From contig JAIFMF010000012.1 of NCBI GenBank assembly GCA_020048635.1, positions 1-48,701 of the forward strand: DNA of 48,701 bases, read 5' to 3'. The notes below the pieces were generated by a model. It made no database searches and was not told the DNA's origin. It was given only the letters and a program-made list of their open reading frames with translations. A program made the translations under genes and the position numbers. Below, piece by piece: positions 16,950 through 26,667 of this stretch. Positions within the stretch are counted from its first letter, which is position 1; the number at the start of each line of letters is the position of its first letter. This DNA comes from Desulfobacula sp. (lineage in GTDB: Bacteria > Desulfobacterota > Desulfobacteria > Desulfobacterales > Desulfobacteraceae).

Positions 16950-18879
16950 ATGACTGATAGATAACCCGTCCTGTATTTCCAATATCATACCCGCCAAGCG
17001 ACATGACCCTCTCTTTGAAATCCTGGGTCTGAATGGTTTCCAGCATAACCTGAATTTTTTGGGTATGATAGAACCTGTCCGGAATAATGAGGTCGTATTC
17101 TTCCGTCACCACCGGGATAAAATCAAGATCGAGGGCCATGGCTGCCGCCATGATGCCAAGGCCTGCGTCGACCCTTCCCGAAAGGACGGCAACGGCAACA
17201 GACATATGGGTGTATTCATCATTTTCATATCCCTTAATATCTGCCGGCGATATTTGAAGTTCTTTCAACTTGTAATCCAATAATATCCGCGTACCCGACC
17301 CCGGCTGACGGTTGATGAAGGAAAGCCCTTTGTCTTTCAAGTCCTCTATGGATGTAATGTGTTTCGGGTTTCCTTTGGGAACCATCAGCCCCTGATCCCT
17401 CATGACAAGATTGATTACCCATACCTTTTCATCCGGCAAATATTTTTTGATATACGAAATATTGTAACTCCCATCCTCGGCATCCAGAAGATGGGCCCCG
17501 GCCATATGGCAGGCTCCTTTTCTGATGGCCATGAGCCCGCCCATGCTGCCCACATGGCTCGATGAGATGCTGATGTCTCCCTTGGCCATTTTTATCTGGT
17601 CTGCCAGAAGATCCAGGGTATTATCATGAGATCCGGTTATCACGATGGTATTTTCTATGGACGACAGGGGCCGCAAAAGATAGGCCTGAGTTTGTTCATT
17701 TTCTGAAATACCTTCAACATTAGCTGGAATCCGGATGACACCATCTGCTTCCGTAAGCGTGGTGATGCTGCCTGAACCCCTGGGCAACTGGGAGGACATG
17801 AGGTTGCCGTCTACAGATCCGATTTTTACCCTTACGAATTCTTCCTGGCCCAGCTTTGAAGCCATTTTCCGTGAAGGAAAAACCGGAACCGTGACAGGTT
17901 CTTTTTCCGGAAGCTTCTGCATGTTCAACAGCAGGGGCCCTGCAAACTGCTCAAAGGCAACAATGGCGGACACGGGATAGCCTGGGATACCAAAGATGGG
18001 CTTTTGAAATATTTTACCAAACATCATGGGTTTTCCAGGCATCATGGTCACGCCGTGAACATAGATTTCACCAAGAGATGAGATTATGGGCTTTGCAAAA
18101 TCTTCCGACCCGGCCGAAGACCCACCGATGATGAAGATCATGTCATAATCCTGTTTTGCTGCGGTTTCAACTGCTTTCAGCATATTGTCAAGATTGTCTT
18201 TCAGCATGGGATGACAGTCAAATGAGGCACCATGATCTTCACACAGGCCGCCTAATACCGAGGAATTGGATTCAATCACATCACCGGGCCTCAGCGCATC
18301 TATCTTTATCTCATGCCATTGCTTCAGTTCCGATCCGGTCGGTATGATCAGAACCTTTGGCTGTTTATACACCTGAACACGAAAAATACCGCCGGATAAA
18401 AGCGCTCCCAAGGAATAGGAATTGATCCTGTGACCCCGTGGAAACAAGAGCTTGGTTGCCACAATATCCTCTCCCATTTTCCGGACATACTGCCAGGGGA
18501 AGACAGGCGCTTCAATCTCGACTGTTTTGTCATCGATGATATTCAAATGCTCAATCATGATGACGCTATTGGCACCTTCAGGAAGGGCATGACCGGTATT
18601 GACCCAGAAAGCGGTTTTCCCGGGAATAAGGGTAATGGGGTTTTCTTCACTCGCACCAAATGTGATTTTTGCATCCATTGCAATACCGTCCATGGCTGCG
18701 GCATGAAAATTGGGCGACGAAATAGCGGCAATGGCAGGCTTTGCCAGAACCCTGTCCTTTGACTGGACCACATCAAGGGTTTCGATTTGTGTCACCAGAT
18801 GTCCAAACTGTTCAAAGAGAATTTTTTTGGTCTCTTCGATACTTTTCATATTCAAATATACATTTCTTTTGGAATTCAT
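16948..18879 (-). CDS. MoeA-like molybdenum insertase fused to a PBP-like domain
   Basis: This 643-residue protein has two parts. Residues about 10-400 are a MoeA/gephyrin-type domain that adds metal to molybdopterin: AMDGIAMDA, VNTGHALPEGANSVIMIEHL, and the MogA-like GGSSAGSEDFAKPI. Residues about 420-643 resemble the periplasmic-binding/LysR effector fold, with IVITGSHDNTLDLLAD, FINRQPGSGTRILLDY and GRVDAGLGIMAAA, as in ModE-less molybdate/tungstate sensing modules. No signal peptide is present, so it acts in the cytosol. ATG 18879 is chosen over a longer frame up to 18984 that would overlap the upstream moeA. It lies 25 bases behind moeA and ends at the terminator. The PBP part may bind molybdate or tungstate, by inference. 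Confidence 0.9.
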   Translation of the reverse strand: MNSKRNVYLNMKSIEETKKILFEQFGHLVTQIETLDVVQSKDRVLAKPAIAAISSPNFHAAAMDGIAMDAKITFGASEENPITLIPGKTAFWVNTGHALPEGANSVIMIEHLNIIDDKTVEIEAPVFPWQYVRKMGEDIVATKLLFPRGHRINSYSLGALLSGGIFRVQVYKQPKVLIIPTGSELKQWHEIKIDALRPGDVIESNSSVLGGLCEDHGASFDCHPMLKDNLDNMLKAVETAAKQDYDMIFIIGGSSAGSEDFAKPIISSLGEIYVHGVTMMPGKPMMFGKIFQKPIFGIPGYPVSAIVAFEQFAGPLLLNMQKLPEKEPVTVPVFPSRKMASKLGQEEFVRVKIGSVDGNLMSSQLPRGSGSITTLTEADGVIRIPANVEGISENEQTQAYLLRPLSSIENTIVITGSHDNTLDLLADQIKMAKGDISISSSHVGSMGGLMAIRKGACHMAGAHLLDAEDGSYNISYIKKYLPDEKVWVINLVMRDQGLMVPKGNPKHITSIEDLKDKGLSFINRQPGSGTRILLDYKLKELQISPADIKGYENDEYTHMSVAVAVLSGRVDAGLGIMAAAMALDLDFIPVVTEEYDLIIPDRFYHTQKIQVMLETIQTQDFKERVMSLGGYDIGNTGRVIYQS

Positions 18880-18904
18880 TGGGTTTGTCTCTTTTTTAAT
18901 TTTT

Positions 18905-20131
18905 TTATAAAAGGATAATATGAACGAGAGTGTCTTTTTCAAGTCCTTCGACATGATCTCCGATTTCAAGGAGTCCGTCTGCATGGATCATGGTCCGGAT
19001 CAATCCTGATTTTCCGAGAACCGGTTTTGCGATCATCCGGTCGGCCTGACGTTCCAGAAGGACCCGGATAAACTCCCGTCGCCCCTGGGCTGATGCGACA
19101 TTACGACTCAGTATGGCCGGGACCCGAATGGTCCGATCTCTATTGTCCAACCCTTTGAGCTGATTTAAAAAGGGAATGACAACGATTTTCAGAACCACCA
19201 TGGCAGACACCACCTGACCAGGCAGTCCCCATACCGGTTTTTTCCCGGCTCTTGCAAAGATGGTGGGCTTTCCGGGGCTGATGGACATGCCGTGAGCCAG
19301 GATTTCAGTATCCGGCAACGACGATATGGCTTCAATCGTAAAATCCCTTGTTCCGACGGAGCTTCCCCCGGAAATGAGTACCATGTCTGTTTCTTCAAGG
19401 GCCTTTTCAAGCGCCCTTTTCAAGGCAGCCGGATCATCTTTGACAATGCCGTAACACACGGGTTCGGCCTGGGCTTCTTTTATGAATCCGGACAGGGTAT
19501 AGGAGTTGATATCCCGAATTTTCCCGGGCAATGGCTCTTCTTCAATAGGAACAATCTCATCGCCTGTTGAAATAATACCGACTTTCGGGCGTTTATACAC
19601 CCTGATCTCTGAAAAACCGAGCCCTGCGGCAAGGCCCTCTTCCTGGGGACGGATATAGGTTCCTTTCGGCAGAACGGTTTCATTTTCTGCAAAATCTTCC
19701 GAGGCATCAATGACGTTCTGCAAAGGCGCCACACTTTTATAAATTTCAACGGATTTCTCATCAATGAGTTCTGTATGCTCCACCATGACCACGCTGTCAG
19801 CGCCTTTGGGGAGCATTCCACCCGTTGAAATTCCGGCAGCTTTTCCGGCTTCGAGTGTGAATTCAGGAATATCACCCATGGATAGGGTACCTGCAATATC
19901 AAGCCAGGCAGGGTTTGATTCTGATGCACCAAAGGTGGAGCTTGCTGCCACAGCATATCCGTCCATGGTGGCCCGCCTGAAACCGGGTAGATCTTTTTTT
20001 GCAATAAGATCCTCGGCAAGGATTCTTGAAAAAGCTTCAAAAACTGGAATGGTTTCAGATTCAACCGAAGAAAAATCCTTTATCCGTTCCATGACCTCTT
20101 CAAGGCTTTTCACCTTGAAAAAATGATTCAT
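18905..20131 (-). CDS. moeA: Molybdopterin molybdenumtransferase MoeA
   Basis: This 408-residue MoeA/gephyrin-E domain protein inserts Mo (or W) into adenylylated molybdopterin. Visible motifs are RATMDGYAV near 55, STGGMLPKGADSVVMVEHTE near 106-126, GDEIVPIEEEPLPGKIRD near 190, and the catalytic GGSSVGTRDFT (about 258-268). The C-terminal beta domain is present. ATG 20131 overlaps the dapL stop by 4 bases. It is followed by a second MoeA fused to a PBP-like domain. Sulfate reducers often carry more than one MoeA, thought to separate Mo and W cofactor routes; which does which is unknown here. Confidence 0.93.
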   Translation of the reverse strand: MNHFFKVKSLEEVMERIKDFSSVESETIPVFEAFSRILAEDLIAKKDLPGFRRATMDGYAVAASSTFGASESNPAWLDIAGTLSMGDIPEFTLEAGKAAGISTGGMLPKGADSVVMVEHTELIDEKSVEIYKSVAPLQNVIDASEDFAENETVLPKGTYIRPQEEGLAAGLGFSEIRVYKRPKVGIISTGDEIVPIEEEPLPGKIRDINSYTLSGFIKEAQAEPVCYGIVKDDPAALKRALEKALEETDMVLISGGSSVGTRDFTIEAISSLPDTEILAHGMSISPGKPTIFARAGKKPVWGLPGQVVSAMVVLKIVVIPFLNQLKGLDNRDRTIRVPAILSRNVASAQGRREFIRVLLERQADRMIAKPVLGKSGLIRTMIHADGLLEIGDHVEGLEKDTLVHIILL

Positions 20132-21354
20132 TTCAAGGCCTCTTTTACTCTTTCCATGGCGAGCGTCACATTTTCAAAACTGTTAAAGGCACTGATCCGG
20201 ATATAATGTTTACCGCACCGGCCAAACCCCCCTCCCGGCGTACAGACAACAGAGGCCTTTGTCAATAATAGGTCAAAGAACTCCCACGAATCTCTCCCGT
20301 TTCCATCCACCCAGATATAAGGTGAATTCTTTCCTCCCACATAATCAAACCCAAGAGATTCAACGGTTTTGCATATCACATCCGCATTGTTCAGATAATA
20401 GGCGATCTGCTCTTTGATCTGGCTCTTTCCTTCCTGAGAATAAACCGCTTCCGTTGCTTTCTGCACCGGATAGGAGACGCCGTTGAATTTGGTAGTATGG
20501 CGCCGGTTCCACATGGAATGAAGCGATACCTTTTCTCCTTTGGCAGAATAGATCATGCAGTCTTTGGGAACCACGGTAAACCCGCACCGGGTGCCGGTAA
20601 AGCCAGCCGTCTTTGAAAAGCTTCTGAATTCAACCGCTACCTCTCTAGCGCCCTCAATTTCATAAATCGTTTTGGGCAGATCCTCATCACGGATATAGGA
20701 CTCATAAGCTGCATCAAATAATATCAAGGCCTTGTTTTCTTTTGCATAGTCCACCCAGAGCTTCAGTTCCTCTTTTGTAGCCGTAGAGCCTGTGGGGTTG
20801 TTGGGAAAACATAGATAAATGAGATCTACTTTTTCTTTCGGCAATTTCGGAAGAAAATTGTTTTCTTTCAGACAGTCCATATAAACAATCCCGCGGTATC
20901 GGTTATCTTCAAACTCACCCGTACGGCCCGCCATAACATTGGTATCCAGATAAACCGGATACACAGGATCAGGAATGGCCACTTTGATATCGGTTGCAAA
21001 TAATTCCTGGAAATTCCCCGTATCACATTTAGCCCCATCACTGACAAAAATTTCATCCGGCGAAATATCAGCTCCACGCGATTTGAAATCGTTTTCTGCA
21101 ATTTTTTCTCTTAAGAACAAATATCCCTGATCCGGTCCATATCCTCTGAATGTGGCATCCTTTGCCATCTCATCCACACCCTCATGAAACCCTTTAATCA
21201 CGGCAGGCACCAGTGCCTGGGTCACGTCACCGATCCCCAGCCGGATAATATGGGTGCCAGGATTATTCGCCTGATATTCATTCACCCTTTTTGCAATGTC
21301 TGAAAAAAGATAGGATGCTTTGAGTTTACTGTAATTATCATTTGCTCTGATCAT
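20128..21354 (-). CDS. dapL: LL-diaminopimelate aminotransferase
   Basis: This 408-residue PLP-dependent class I/II aminotransferase converts tetrahydrodipicolinate straight to LL-2,6-diaminopimelate, by-passing the succinylase and acetylase routes to lysine and peptidoglycan. DapL marks are YLFSDIAKRVNEYQ, RLGIGDVTQALVPAV, TFRGYGPDQGYLFLREKIAEND, FVSDGAKCDTGNFQELF, and the PLP lysine in SFSKTAGFTGTRCGF. Length fits the family (about 410). AAAGGACATTTT precedes ATG 21354. It heads an operon with two moeA genes, an arrangement that has no metabolic link I know of. Confidence 0.95.
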   Translation of the reverse strand: MIRANDNYSKLKASYLFSDIAKRVNEYQANNPGTHIIRLGIGDVTQALVPAVIKGFHEGVDEMAKDATFRGYGPDQGYLFLREKIAENDFKSRGADISPDEIFVSDGAKCDTGNFQELFATDIKVAIPDPVYPVYLDTNVMAGRTGEFEDNRYRGIVYMDCLKENNFLPKLPKEKVDLIYLCFPNNPTGSTATKEELKLWVDYAKENKALILFDAAYESYIRDEDLPKTIYEIEGAREVAVEFRSFSKTAGFTGTRCGFTVVPKDCMIYSAKGEKVSLHSMWNRRHTTKFNGVSYPVQKATEAVYSQEGKSQIKEQIAYYLNNADVICKTVESLGFDYVGGKNSPYIWVDGNGRDSWEFFDLLLTKASVVCTPGGGFGRCGKHYIRISAFNSFENVTLAMERVKEALK

Positions 21355-21441
21355 AAAATGTCCTTTCTAAGTATATATATAAATATTCAATTACAGGATA
21401 AAAACAGGTATATGATTTTGACTTATTTTCTTCACCTTCCT

Positions 21442-21612
21442 TCAAAACTTTTTTGATACTCGTTTTTGCATTATTATATTTTTTGCCGCCTGTTTTTTTA
21501 TTTCTTCGATTTCGATCCGCCGCATTTCAATTTCATTGCTGGCTATATCCGGGAAAATTTTTCTACCCGCTAATGGTTCAATGAAAGGTTCAGCAGCTTC
21601 AATATCTACCAT
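21442..21612 (-). CDS. Possible small protein after rsmA
   Basis: A 56-codon frame starts at ATG 21612 and ends at TGA 21444-21442. It is Glu/Ile/Lys-rich and ends in a basic helix-like tail. The same frame is open up to the rsmA stop at 21658, passing through a G6-A-G8 tract that could act as an extended Shine-Dalgarno for a start at or near CTG 21636. No family is recognised. It could be a small gene in the rsmA transcript or the last part of a lost gene. Codon use looks protein-like, which is the main support. Confidence 0.35.
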   Translation of the reverse strand: MVDIEAAEPFIEPLAGRKIFPDIASNEIEMRRIEIEEIKKQAAKNIIMQKRVSKKF

Positions 21613-21636
21613 CCCATCTGGATGGACGTGGATCAG

Positions 21637-21660
21637 CCCCCCCCTCCCCCCTTTTTTTTA
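21637..21660. repeat. Long C/T (G/A) homopolymer tract
   Basis: On the plus strand eight C, one T, six C and eight T follow one another directly after the rsmA stop. Read on the minus strand this is A8-G6-A-G8. Tracts of this kind are prone to slippage, and also to sequencing error. The rest of the window has no similar run. Confidence 0.8.
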
Positions 21661-22500
21661 TCCACTTATCGCTCGTATGGCCCGTGAAAGAGCCTTAAAC
21701 TCCTCCACGGAGAGTGTTTCCGCCCGTCTTTGGGGATCTATTGTAGCCAATGCCAATGCTTGAAGAACGAATTCCTTTTTATATTCCAATTCGCCTCCGG
21801 CCATGGAGTTTTTTAAAGTTTTCCTTCTTTTTGAAAAAGCCGACTTTATTACATCAAACAATAATTTTTCCTGACTCTCATCAAGATCTTCAGATTGAAT
21901 AAACTTGAACTGCAAAATGGTTGAATAAACGTCCGGGCTGGGGAAAAACGATGACGGTCCAATATCTGCAACAAAGCTTATTTTCGCTGCATATTGACTG
22001 ACGGCAGACAGCCTTGAATACTCTCTCCCTCCAGGAGGGGCCAGGATTCTTGTTCCCAGTTCCTTTTGAAACATCAGAAAAGCCTTTTCAATATACTTTC
22101 TTTCTTCTACCAGTTTGATCAGGATCTGAGATGAAATATTATAGGGAAGATTTCCAATGACCACAAGTTTTTTATCTTTAAGTAAATCTTTTATTTGAAT
22201 TTTTAAGATATCCTGATGGATGATGTCGATATTTTTTAAGCCTTCATTATCAATCACCTCTCTTAAAATCGGAATCAGGCGTCCATCCTTTTCAACGGCT
22301 GTTACATGGGATACCTTTTTTGCGAGGGGAAGGGTAAGTGCCCCAAGGCCGGAACCTATTTCCAGGACATGAGCATCTTCTGATATCCCGGCTTTCTCAA
22401 TAATCATTTTTGCCGTACCCGGATTTGAAAGAAAATTCTGCCCCAGTTCTTTTCCTGCGTATAATCCTGCCTGTTTCAGCAACTGCCCGGGATGTGTCAT
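21658..22500 (-). CDS. rsmA: 16S rRNA (adenine1518-N6/1519-N6)-dimethyltransferase
   Basis: This 280-residue SAM-dependent methylase (KsgA) dimethylates two adjacent adenines of helix 45 in 16S rRNA during late 30S assembly. Visible motifs are GQNFLSNPGTAKMIIEKA at the N terminus, motif I LEIGSGLGALTLPLA, and motif IV NLPYNISSQILIKL, which holds the target adenine. ATG 22500 is chosen because the family starts shortly before this point; a frame extending to 22608 adds a hydrophobic stretch with no counterpart. No strong ribosome site is seen. It stands divergent from the M16C protease. Confidence 0.94.
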   Translation of the reverse strand: MTHPGQLLKQAGLYAGKELGQNFLSNPGTAKMIIEKAGISEDAHVLEIGSGLGALTLPLAKKVSHVTAVEKDGRLIPILREVIDNEGLKNIDIIHQDILKIQIKDLLKDKKLVVIGNLPYNISSQILIKLVEERKYIEKAFLMFQKELGTRILAPPGGREYSRLSAVSQYAAKISFVADIGPSSFFPSPDVYSTILQFKFIQSEDLDESQEKLLFDVIKSAFSKRRKTLKNSMAGGELEYKKEFVLQALALATIDPQRRAETLSVEEFKALSRAIRAISG

Positions 22501-22805
22501 AAGTTTACTCTGTTTCCGTAAAATTTCAGATAAATTACTACTTGACTTTCTTTGTCTTGAGAAGTAGCTATAAATATTATATATACTCCAAGAAATTAAC
22601 AGATACAATCTTCTTTACAGATCAGAAATGTTTTTTAAGTTCTTCAATATCTGGTTTTCTTTATACTCTCATATCAAACACTGGCTGTAATGTTTGATAG
22701 TTTTTAACTGATTCAGATAATGAAAAGAAACCTTTTCACAGGGAGGCGTATCATGGTAGAAAAACCGGGGAAGTTATCAAAAAGCTTAAGAGGAAAATAA
22801 AATAC
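22501..22805. other. Divergent intergenic region with a perfect inverted repeat
   Basis: This 305-base AT-rich gap holds the promoters of rsmA and the M16C protease. It contains a perfect 9-base inverted repeat, TATCAAACA at 22672-22680 and TGTTTGATA at 22691-22699, with a 10-base spacer. A run of five T follows on the plus side. It could be an operator or a weak terminator-like hairpin. I see no gene here. Confidence 0.55.
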
Positions 22806-25787
22806 ATGGAAAAAATTGCTTTTCATCAAGGACAAAAAATCTGCGGATATGTCATCAACACCATCACTTCGCTTGAAAATATTGATGCCGTCATGATTCA
22901 GCTTGAACACCTGAAGACAAAGGCAAAACATATCCATATCTCAACTGAGGACAAAGAAAATACCTTTGGCGTATTTTTCAGAACCGTTCCGACAAATTCG
23001 TCCGGCGTGGCCCATATACTTGAGCACACGGTCTTATGTGGATCAAGAAACTTCAATGTCCGTGATCCGTTTTTTTCCATGATCAAAAGAAGTTTGCAAA
23101 CCTTCATGAATGCTTTCACGTCCTCCGACTGGACCATGTATCCGTTTTCCACCCAGAATACAAAAGATTATTTCAATCTGATGAATGTCTATCTTGATGC
23201 TGCTTTTTTCCCTAAATTAACTGAATTAAGCTTTAAACAGGAAGGCCATCGCCTGGACATCGTTGAAACCGGGGATAAAAAAATTGAACTTGAATATAAA
23301 GGTGTTGTCTATAACGAAATGAAGGGCGCCATGAGTTCGCCGTCCCAGGTTCTGGGAAGATCCCTGCTTTCTGCTCTGTACCCGGATACCACCTACCGGA
23401 ATAATTCCGGTGGTGAGCCCTCGGACATACCGGCATTGAAACACCAGGACCTGAAAAATTTTCATGCAAAATACTACCATCCATCCAATTCATGTTTCTA
23501 TACCTATGGCCATCTGCCATTGGAAGAAACCCTCACCTTTATCTGCGAAAAAGTTCTGAATGAATTTGATGAAATCACGGTGGATTCAAAAGTCCCGTCC
23601 CAGCCCAGGTGGAATTCTCCAAGGAAAATGACCCAGGCTTATGCTTATGCAGATCCGGAAGATCTGTCAAAAAAATACCAGGCCTGTGTGGCCTGGCTCA
23701 TGTGTGATGTTAAAGATTCTTTTGGAATTCTCTTGCTTACAATTCTGGATCAGATTCTTCTTGGAAATTCAGCATCCCCTTTAAGAAAAGCCCTGATCGA
23801 CTCCTCATTAGGGTCAGCGCTATCCGATTCATCCGGCTTTGACCCTGAAAATAGGGATACCCTGTTTGCCTGCGGGTTAAAGGACATTACCAAAGATTCA
23901 GTTAAAAAAGTCGAAAAAATCATCCTTTCCACCATTAAAGCAATTGCAGACAAAGGTATTGATCCTCTCCTGATTGATTCCGCCATCCACCAGATTGAAT
24001 TTGACAGAAAGGAAATCACCAATACTCCCTACCCCTTTGGTATGAAATTAATTTTCGATATGGTGAGTACACTCATCCATGACGGTGATCCTGTCTCCTG
24101 CATCAATATTGATGATGATCTGAACAAACTCAAAGAAAACCTCAAAACAAACGGGTATCTTGAAAACAAATTAAGACAGTATTTTCTTTTGAATCCCCAC
24201 AGGGTTCTTTTTACACTTAAACCGGATGCAGCCCTGGAAGAAAAAACGTTGAAAAAGACAAAAAAAGAACTCAAAGCCGTTTTAAGAAAAATGTCCCCCA
24301 GGGATCTTGAAAAAATCCGGGAGGATGCAAGGGCCCTTGAAGCACTCCAGGAAAAAGAAGAGGATGTATCGGTTCTACCGACCCTTGAACTTGACGATGT
24401 TCCGCATGAAATCGAAATCATCAGACCGGATATCATCAAAAATATCAGCTTTGCCACAGCCTATGATAAGGCTACATCCGGCATTCTTTATTTTACCTGT
24501 CCTGTCGGTGCAGGCAGCATTCCGCCCGATCTTTATCCCCTGGTGCCTTTTTTCTGCAGAGCCTTTACAAACAGTGGCACAAAGAAAAATTCCTATGACA
24601 AAATTGCAGATCTCATGGACCTTTATACCGGCGGGATATCCATCAGCCCGTTTTCAGGATCTTATTTTTCAAAAGAGGCTGAATCCCATTCCTTTCTTGC
24701 CCTCCAGGGAAAGGCGCTGGACCGGAATATTGAAAAAATGTTTGATCTGATTCGGGAATTTATCGACTCCTATAGCTTTAAGGATTTAGAAAGACTTAAT
24801 AATCTTCTTCTGCAATACCAGGCCGGAATGGAATCCTCCATTGTTTCCTCCGGTCACCGGTATGCCATTTCACTATCTTCCAGACATCTTTCCAAAGCCT
24901 CCTATATCAATGAACTCTGGCATGGAATTTTACAGTATCAATACATCAGGGAGATAACAGATCAGTTGGGCGCCAGCAAAAAGAAGAAGAAAACCCTTGA
25001 AGCGCTTTCGGAAAAACTCATCCGGATTGCCCGGTCTGTATTAAAAAAAGATAATCTGAAACCCGCCTTGATCGGCAGCAAAGACTCCATCATTCGCGCA
25101 GAAAAGCAGATCTTATCTATCCATGAAAACCTTTCAAATGATTCTGAAAGATCTTTTTTTACCCCGAATATCCCTTATGGTAAAGCTGTGCCCTTTGAGG
25201 GCTGGTATACCAATACAGCCGTTTCCTTTGTCGGTCAGTCTTTTAAAACGGTTCAAATCAATCATGAAGATTCTCCGGGGCTTGCCGTTATCAGCAAAAT
25301 TTTAAGGTCTTTATACCTTCACCGCGAAATCCGGGAAAAGGGCGGCGCTTACGGCGGATTTGCCATGTACAACACAGAAGAGGGACTTTTTTCATTTGGT
25401 TCCTACCGGGACCCCCATATTCAAAGAACTCTGGATGTATATAAAAATGCCTGTGATTTTATCATAAGCGGCGATTATTCCGAGACCGATGTCAAAGAAG
25501 CCATCTTACAGGTCTGTTCTGAAATTGACAAACCGGAAACACCAGGCCCCGCAGCCATGAAAGCCTTTTACAGAGATATCACAAAACTGGATGATACCAT
25601 CCGTCGAAATTTCAAGGATTCTTTACTGAAACTGAATAAAAAAAGAATCAAGCAAATTGCCAAAACCTATTTCACTTGTGATGATAGCCTTAAAGGAACC
25701 GCTGTCATATCCGGTAAGGCAATCCTGGAAGAGGCCAATACCAAGCTTACCGGAACTCAAAAGCCGTTAACCCTGTTTAAAATTTAA
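22806..25787 (+). CDS. M16C metalloprotease, presequence protease (PreP)-like
   Basis: This 993-residue protein is a full-length M16C peptidase with four homologous domains in two halves. The inverted zinc motif H70-x-x-E73-H74 (AHILEHTVLCGS) is intact, and a later ELEYKGVVYNEMKGA segment provides the third zinc-ligand glutamate. The C-terminal half has REIREKGGAYGG, the Arg/Tyr substrate-binding motif of M16 enzymes. A helical linker lies near 480-525. No signal peptide is present, so it is cytosolic; the family degrades peptides of roughly 10-70 residues. Its 3' end overlaps the convergent DUF2520 gene by 11 bases. Confidence 0.94.
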   Translation: MEKIAFHQGQKICGYVINTITSLENIDAVMIQLEHLKTKAKHIHISTEDKENTFGVFFRTVPTNSSGVAHILEHTVLCGSRNFNVRDPFFSMIKRSLQTFMNAFTSSDWTMYPFSTQNTKDYFNLMNVYLDAAFFPKLTELSFKQEGHRLDIVETGDKKIELEYKGVVYNEMKGAMSSPSQVLGRSLLSALYPDTTYRNNSGGEPSDIPALKHQDLKNFHAKYYHPSNSCFYTYGHLPLEETLTFICEKVLNEFDEITVDSKVPSQPRWNSPRKMTQAYAYADPEDLSKKYQACVAWLMCDVKDSFGILLLTILDQILLGNSASPLRKALIDSSLGSALSDSSGFDPENRDTLFACGLKDITKDSVKKVEKIILSTIKAIADKGIDPLLIDSAIHQIEFDRKEITNTPYPFGMKLIFDMVSTLIHDGDPVSCINIDDDLNKLKENLKTNGYLENKLRQYFLLNPHRVLFTLKPDAALEEKTLKKTKKELKAVLRKMSPRDLEKIREDARALEALQEKEEDVSVLPTLELDDVPHEIEIIRPDIIKNISFATAYDKATSGILYFTCPVGAGSIPPDLYPLVPFFCRAFTNSGTKKNSYDKIADLMDLYTGGISISPFSGSYFSKEAESHSFLALQGKALDRNIEKMFDLIREFIDSYSFKDLERLNNLLLQYQAGMESSIVSSGHRYAISLSSRHLSKASYINELWHGILQYQYIREITDQLGASKKKKKTLEALSEKLIRIARSVLKKDNLKPALIGSKDSIIRAEKQILSIHENLSNDSERSFFTPNIPYGKAVPFEGWYTNTAVSFVGQSFKTVQINHEDSPGLAVISKILRSLYLHREIREKGGAYGGFAMYNTEEGLFSFGSYRDPHIQRTLDVYKNACDFIISGDYSETDVKEAILQVCSEIDKPETPGPAAMKAFYRDITKLDDTIRRNFKDSLLKLNKKRIKQIAKTYFTCDDSLKGTAVISGKAILEEANTKLTGTQKPLTLFKI

Positions 25788-26667
25788 AAAGTGCGGCAAG
25801 CTTTTCCTGTGCATCCGCACTGATTTCGCCCCTTTTAGCGGCAATATCAAGGGTGTGTTTACCCAGAAGCCGGTAGAGATCAGAAAATTGCGGCAGCTTT
25901 GCATCAATATCGGACAGGTGCCGTGACACAATGACATCGTCTCCGCGGGCTACAGGACCGGTAAGGGCATTGATGCTGCCCCTTTTCTTGATATTGCTCA
26001 GAGTTCCCATGATAAGCGGCTCCAGAATCTCATAGGCATTTTCCTCAGACAGGTTTGCCTGTTTGAGCAATTCCAGTGCAAAATGCTCCAGGGTCACCAG
26101 ATAATTGGATGCCACCACAGCCGAGGCATGGTACACAGTCTTGGCATGGGTGGGGATGGTAAAAGAATTGGCCTTTAATGCATTGACAATTTCTTTACCC
26201 AGTTCCACCGCCTTTTCATCCCCCTCAATGGACATATTGATGCCTTTGAAGGGTGATTTCTGACCCTCCTCATAGGGAGCAAACGATTGAAGGGGATGGA
26301 TGGAACCTGTTCCAGCCCCCACTGTTCTTGCCGCCGCAAGAATGTCTGACGATAAGGCCCCGGAAAGATGATACACCATCTTTTTTTTATCAAATCCACC
26401 CTCAACCGCTATTTTTTCACACATGGGTTCAATCAGGGTGTCCGGTGTTGTAATAAAAACAAGAGAAGATGTCTTTGCTGCATTGGTTGGATTTTCATAT
26501 CCCTTTCCCCTGCCGCAAAACCGGACGGCTCGTTCAATGGATTCAGGGCTTCTGCTGGAAAAGGCTCTGGGGATAAACCCCTGCTTTGAGAGAAAAACCG
26601 CAAGGGATATCCCAAGCCTTCCGCAACCGATAATACAGAATTCCATATTTTTTTTATTTGTATTCAT
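25777..26667 (-). CDS. Rossmann-fold/DUF2520 NAD(P)-binding protein
   Basis: This protein of up to 296 residues has an N-terminal Rossmann nucleotide-binding segment ([20 protein letters not shown]) similar to the F420/NADP reductase group, then [18 protein letters not shown] and [13 protein letters not shown]-terminal helical DUF2520 domain includes [19 protein letters not shown]. The family resembles ketopantoate reductase-like dehydrogenases, and it lies directly behind panB, the preceding step of pantothenate synthesis, so it may supply the missing ketopantoate reductase; this is inference. The start could be ATG 26667 (overlapping panB by 14 bases) or ATG 26646; neither has a clear ribosome site. 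Confidence 0.88.
   Translation of the reverse strand: MNTNKKNMEFCIIGCGRLGISLAVFLSKQGFIPRAFSSRSPESIERAVRFCGRGKGYENPTNAAKTSSLVFITTPDTLIEPMCEKIAVEGGFDKKKMVYHLSGALSSDILAAARTVGAGTGSIHPLQSFAPYEEGQKSPFKGINMSIEGDEKAVELGKEIVNALKANSFTIPTHAKTVYHASAVVASNYLVTLEHFALELLKQANLSEENAYEILEPLIMGTLSNIKKRGSINALTGPVARGDDVIVSRHLSDIDAKLPQFSDLYRLLGKHTLDIAAKRGEISADAQEKLAALFKF

Noticed and set aside
19480..20064. 194-codon frame in moeA, same strand, other phase
   Set aside because: moeA is intact in its own phase; this is a Pro/Leu-rich shadow.
24029..24457. 142-codon Ser/Phe-rich frame antisense to the M16C protease
   Set aside because: Ser/Phe richness is what the complement of Lys/Glu-rich codons gives; no start signal.
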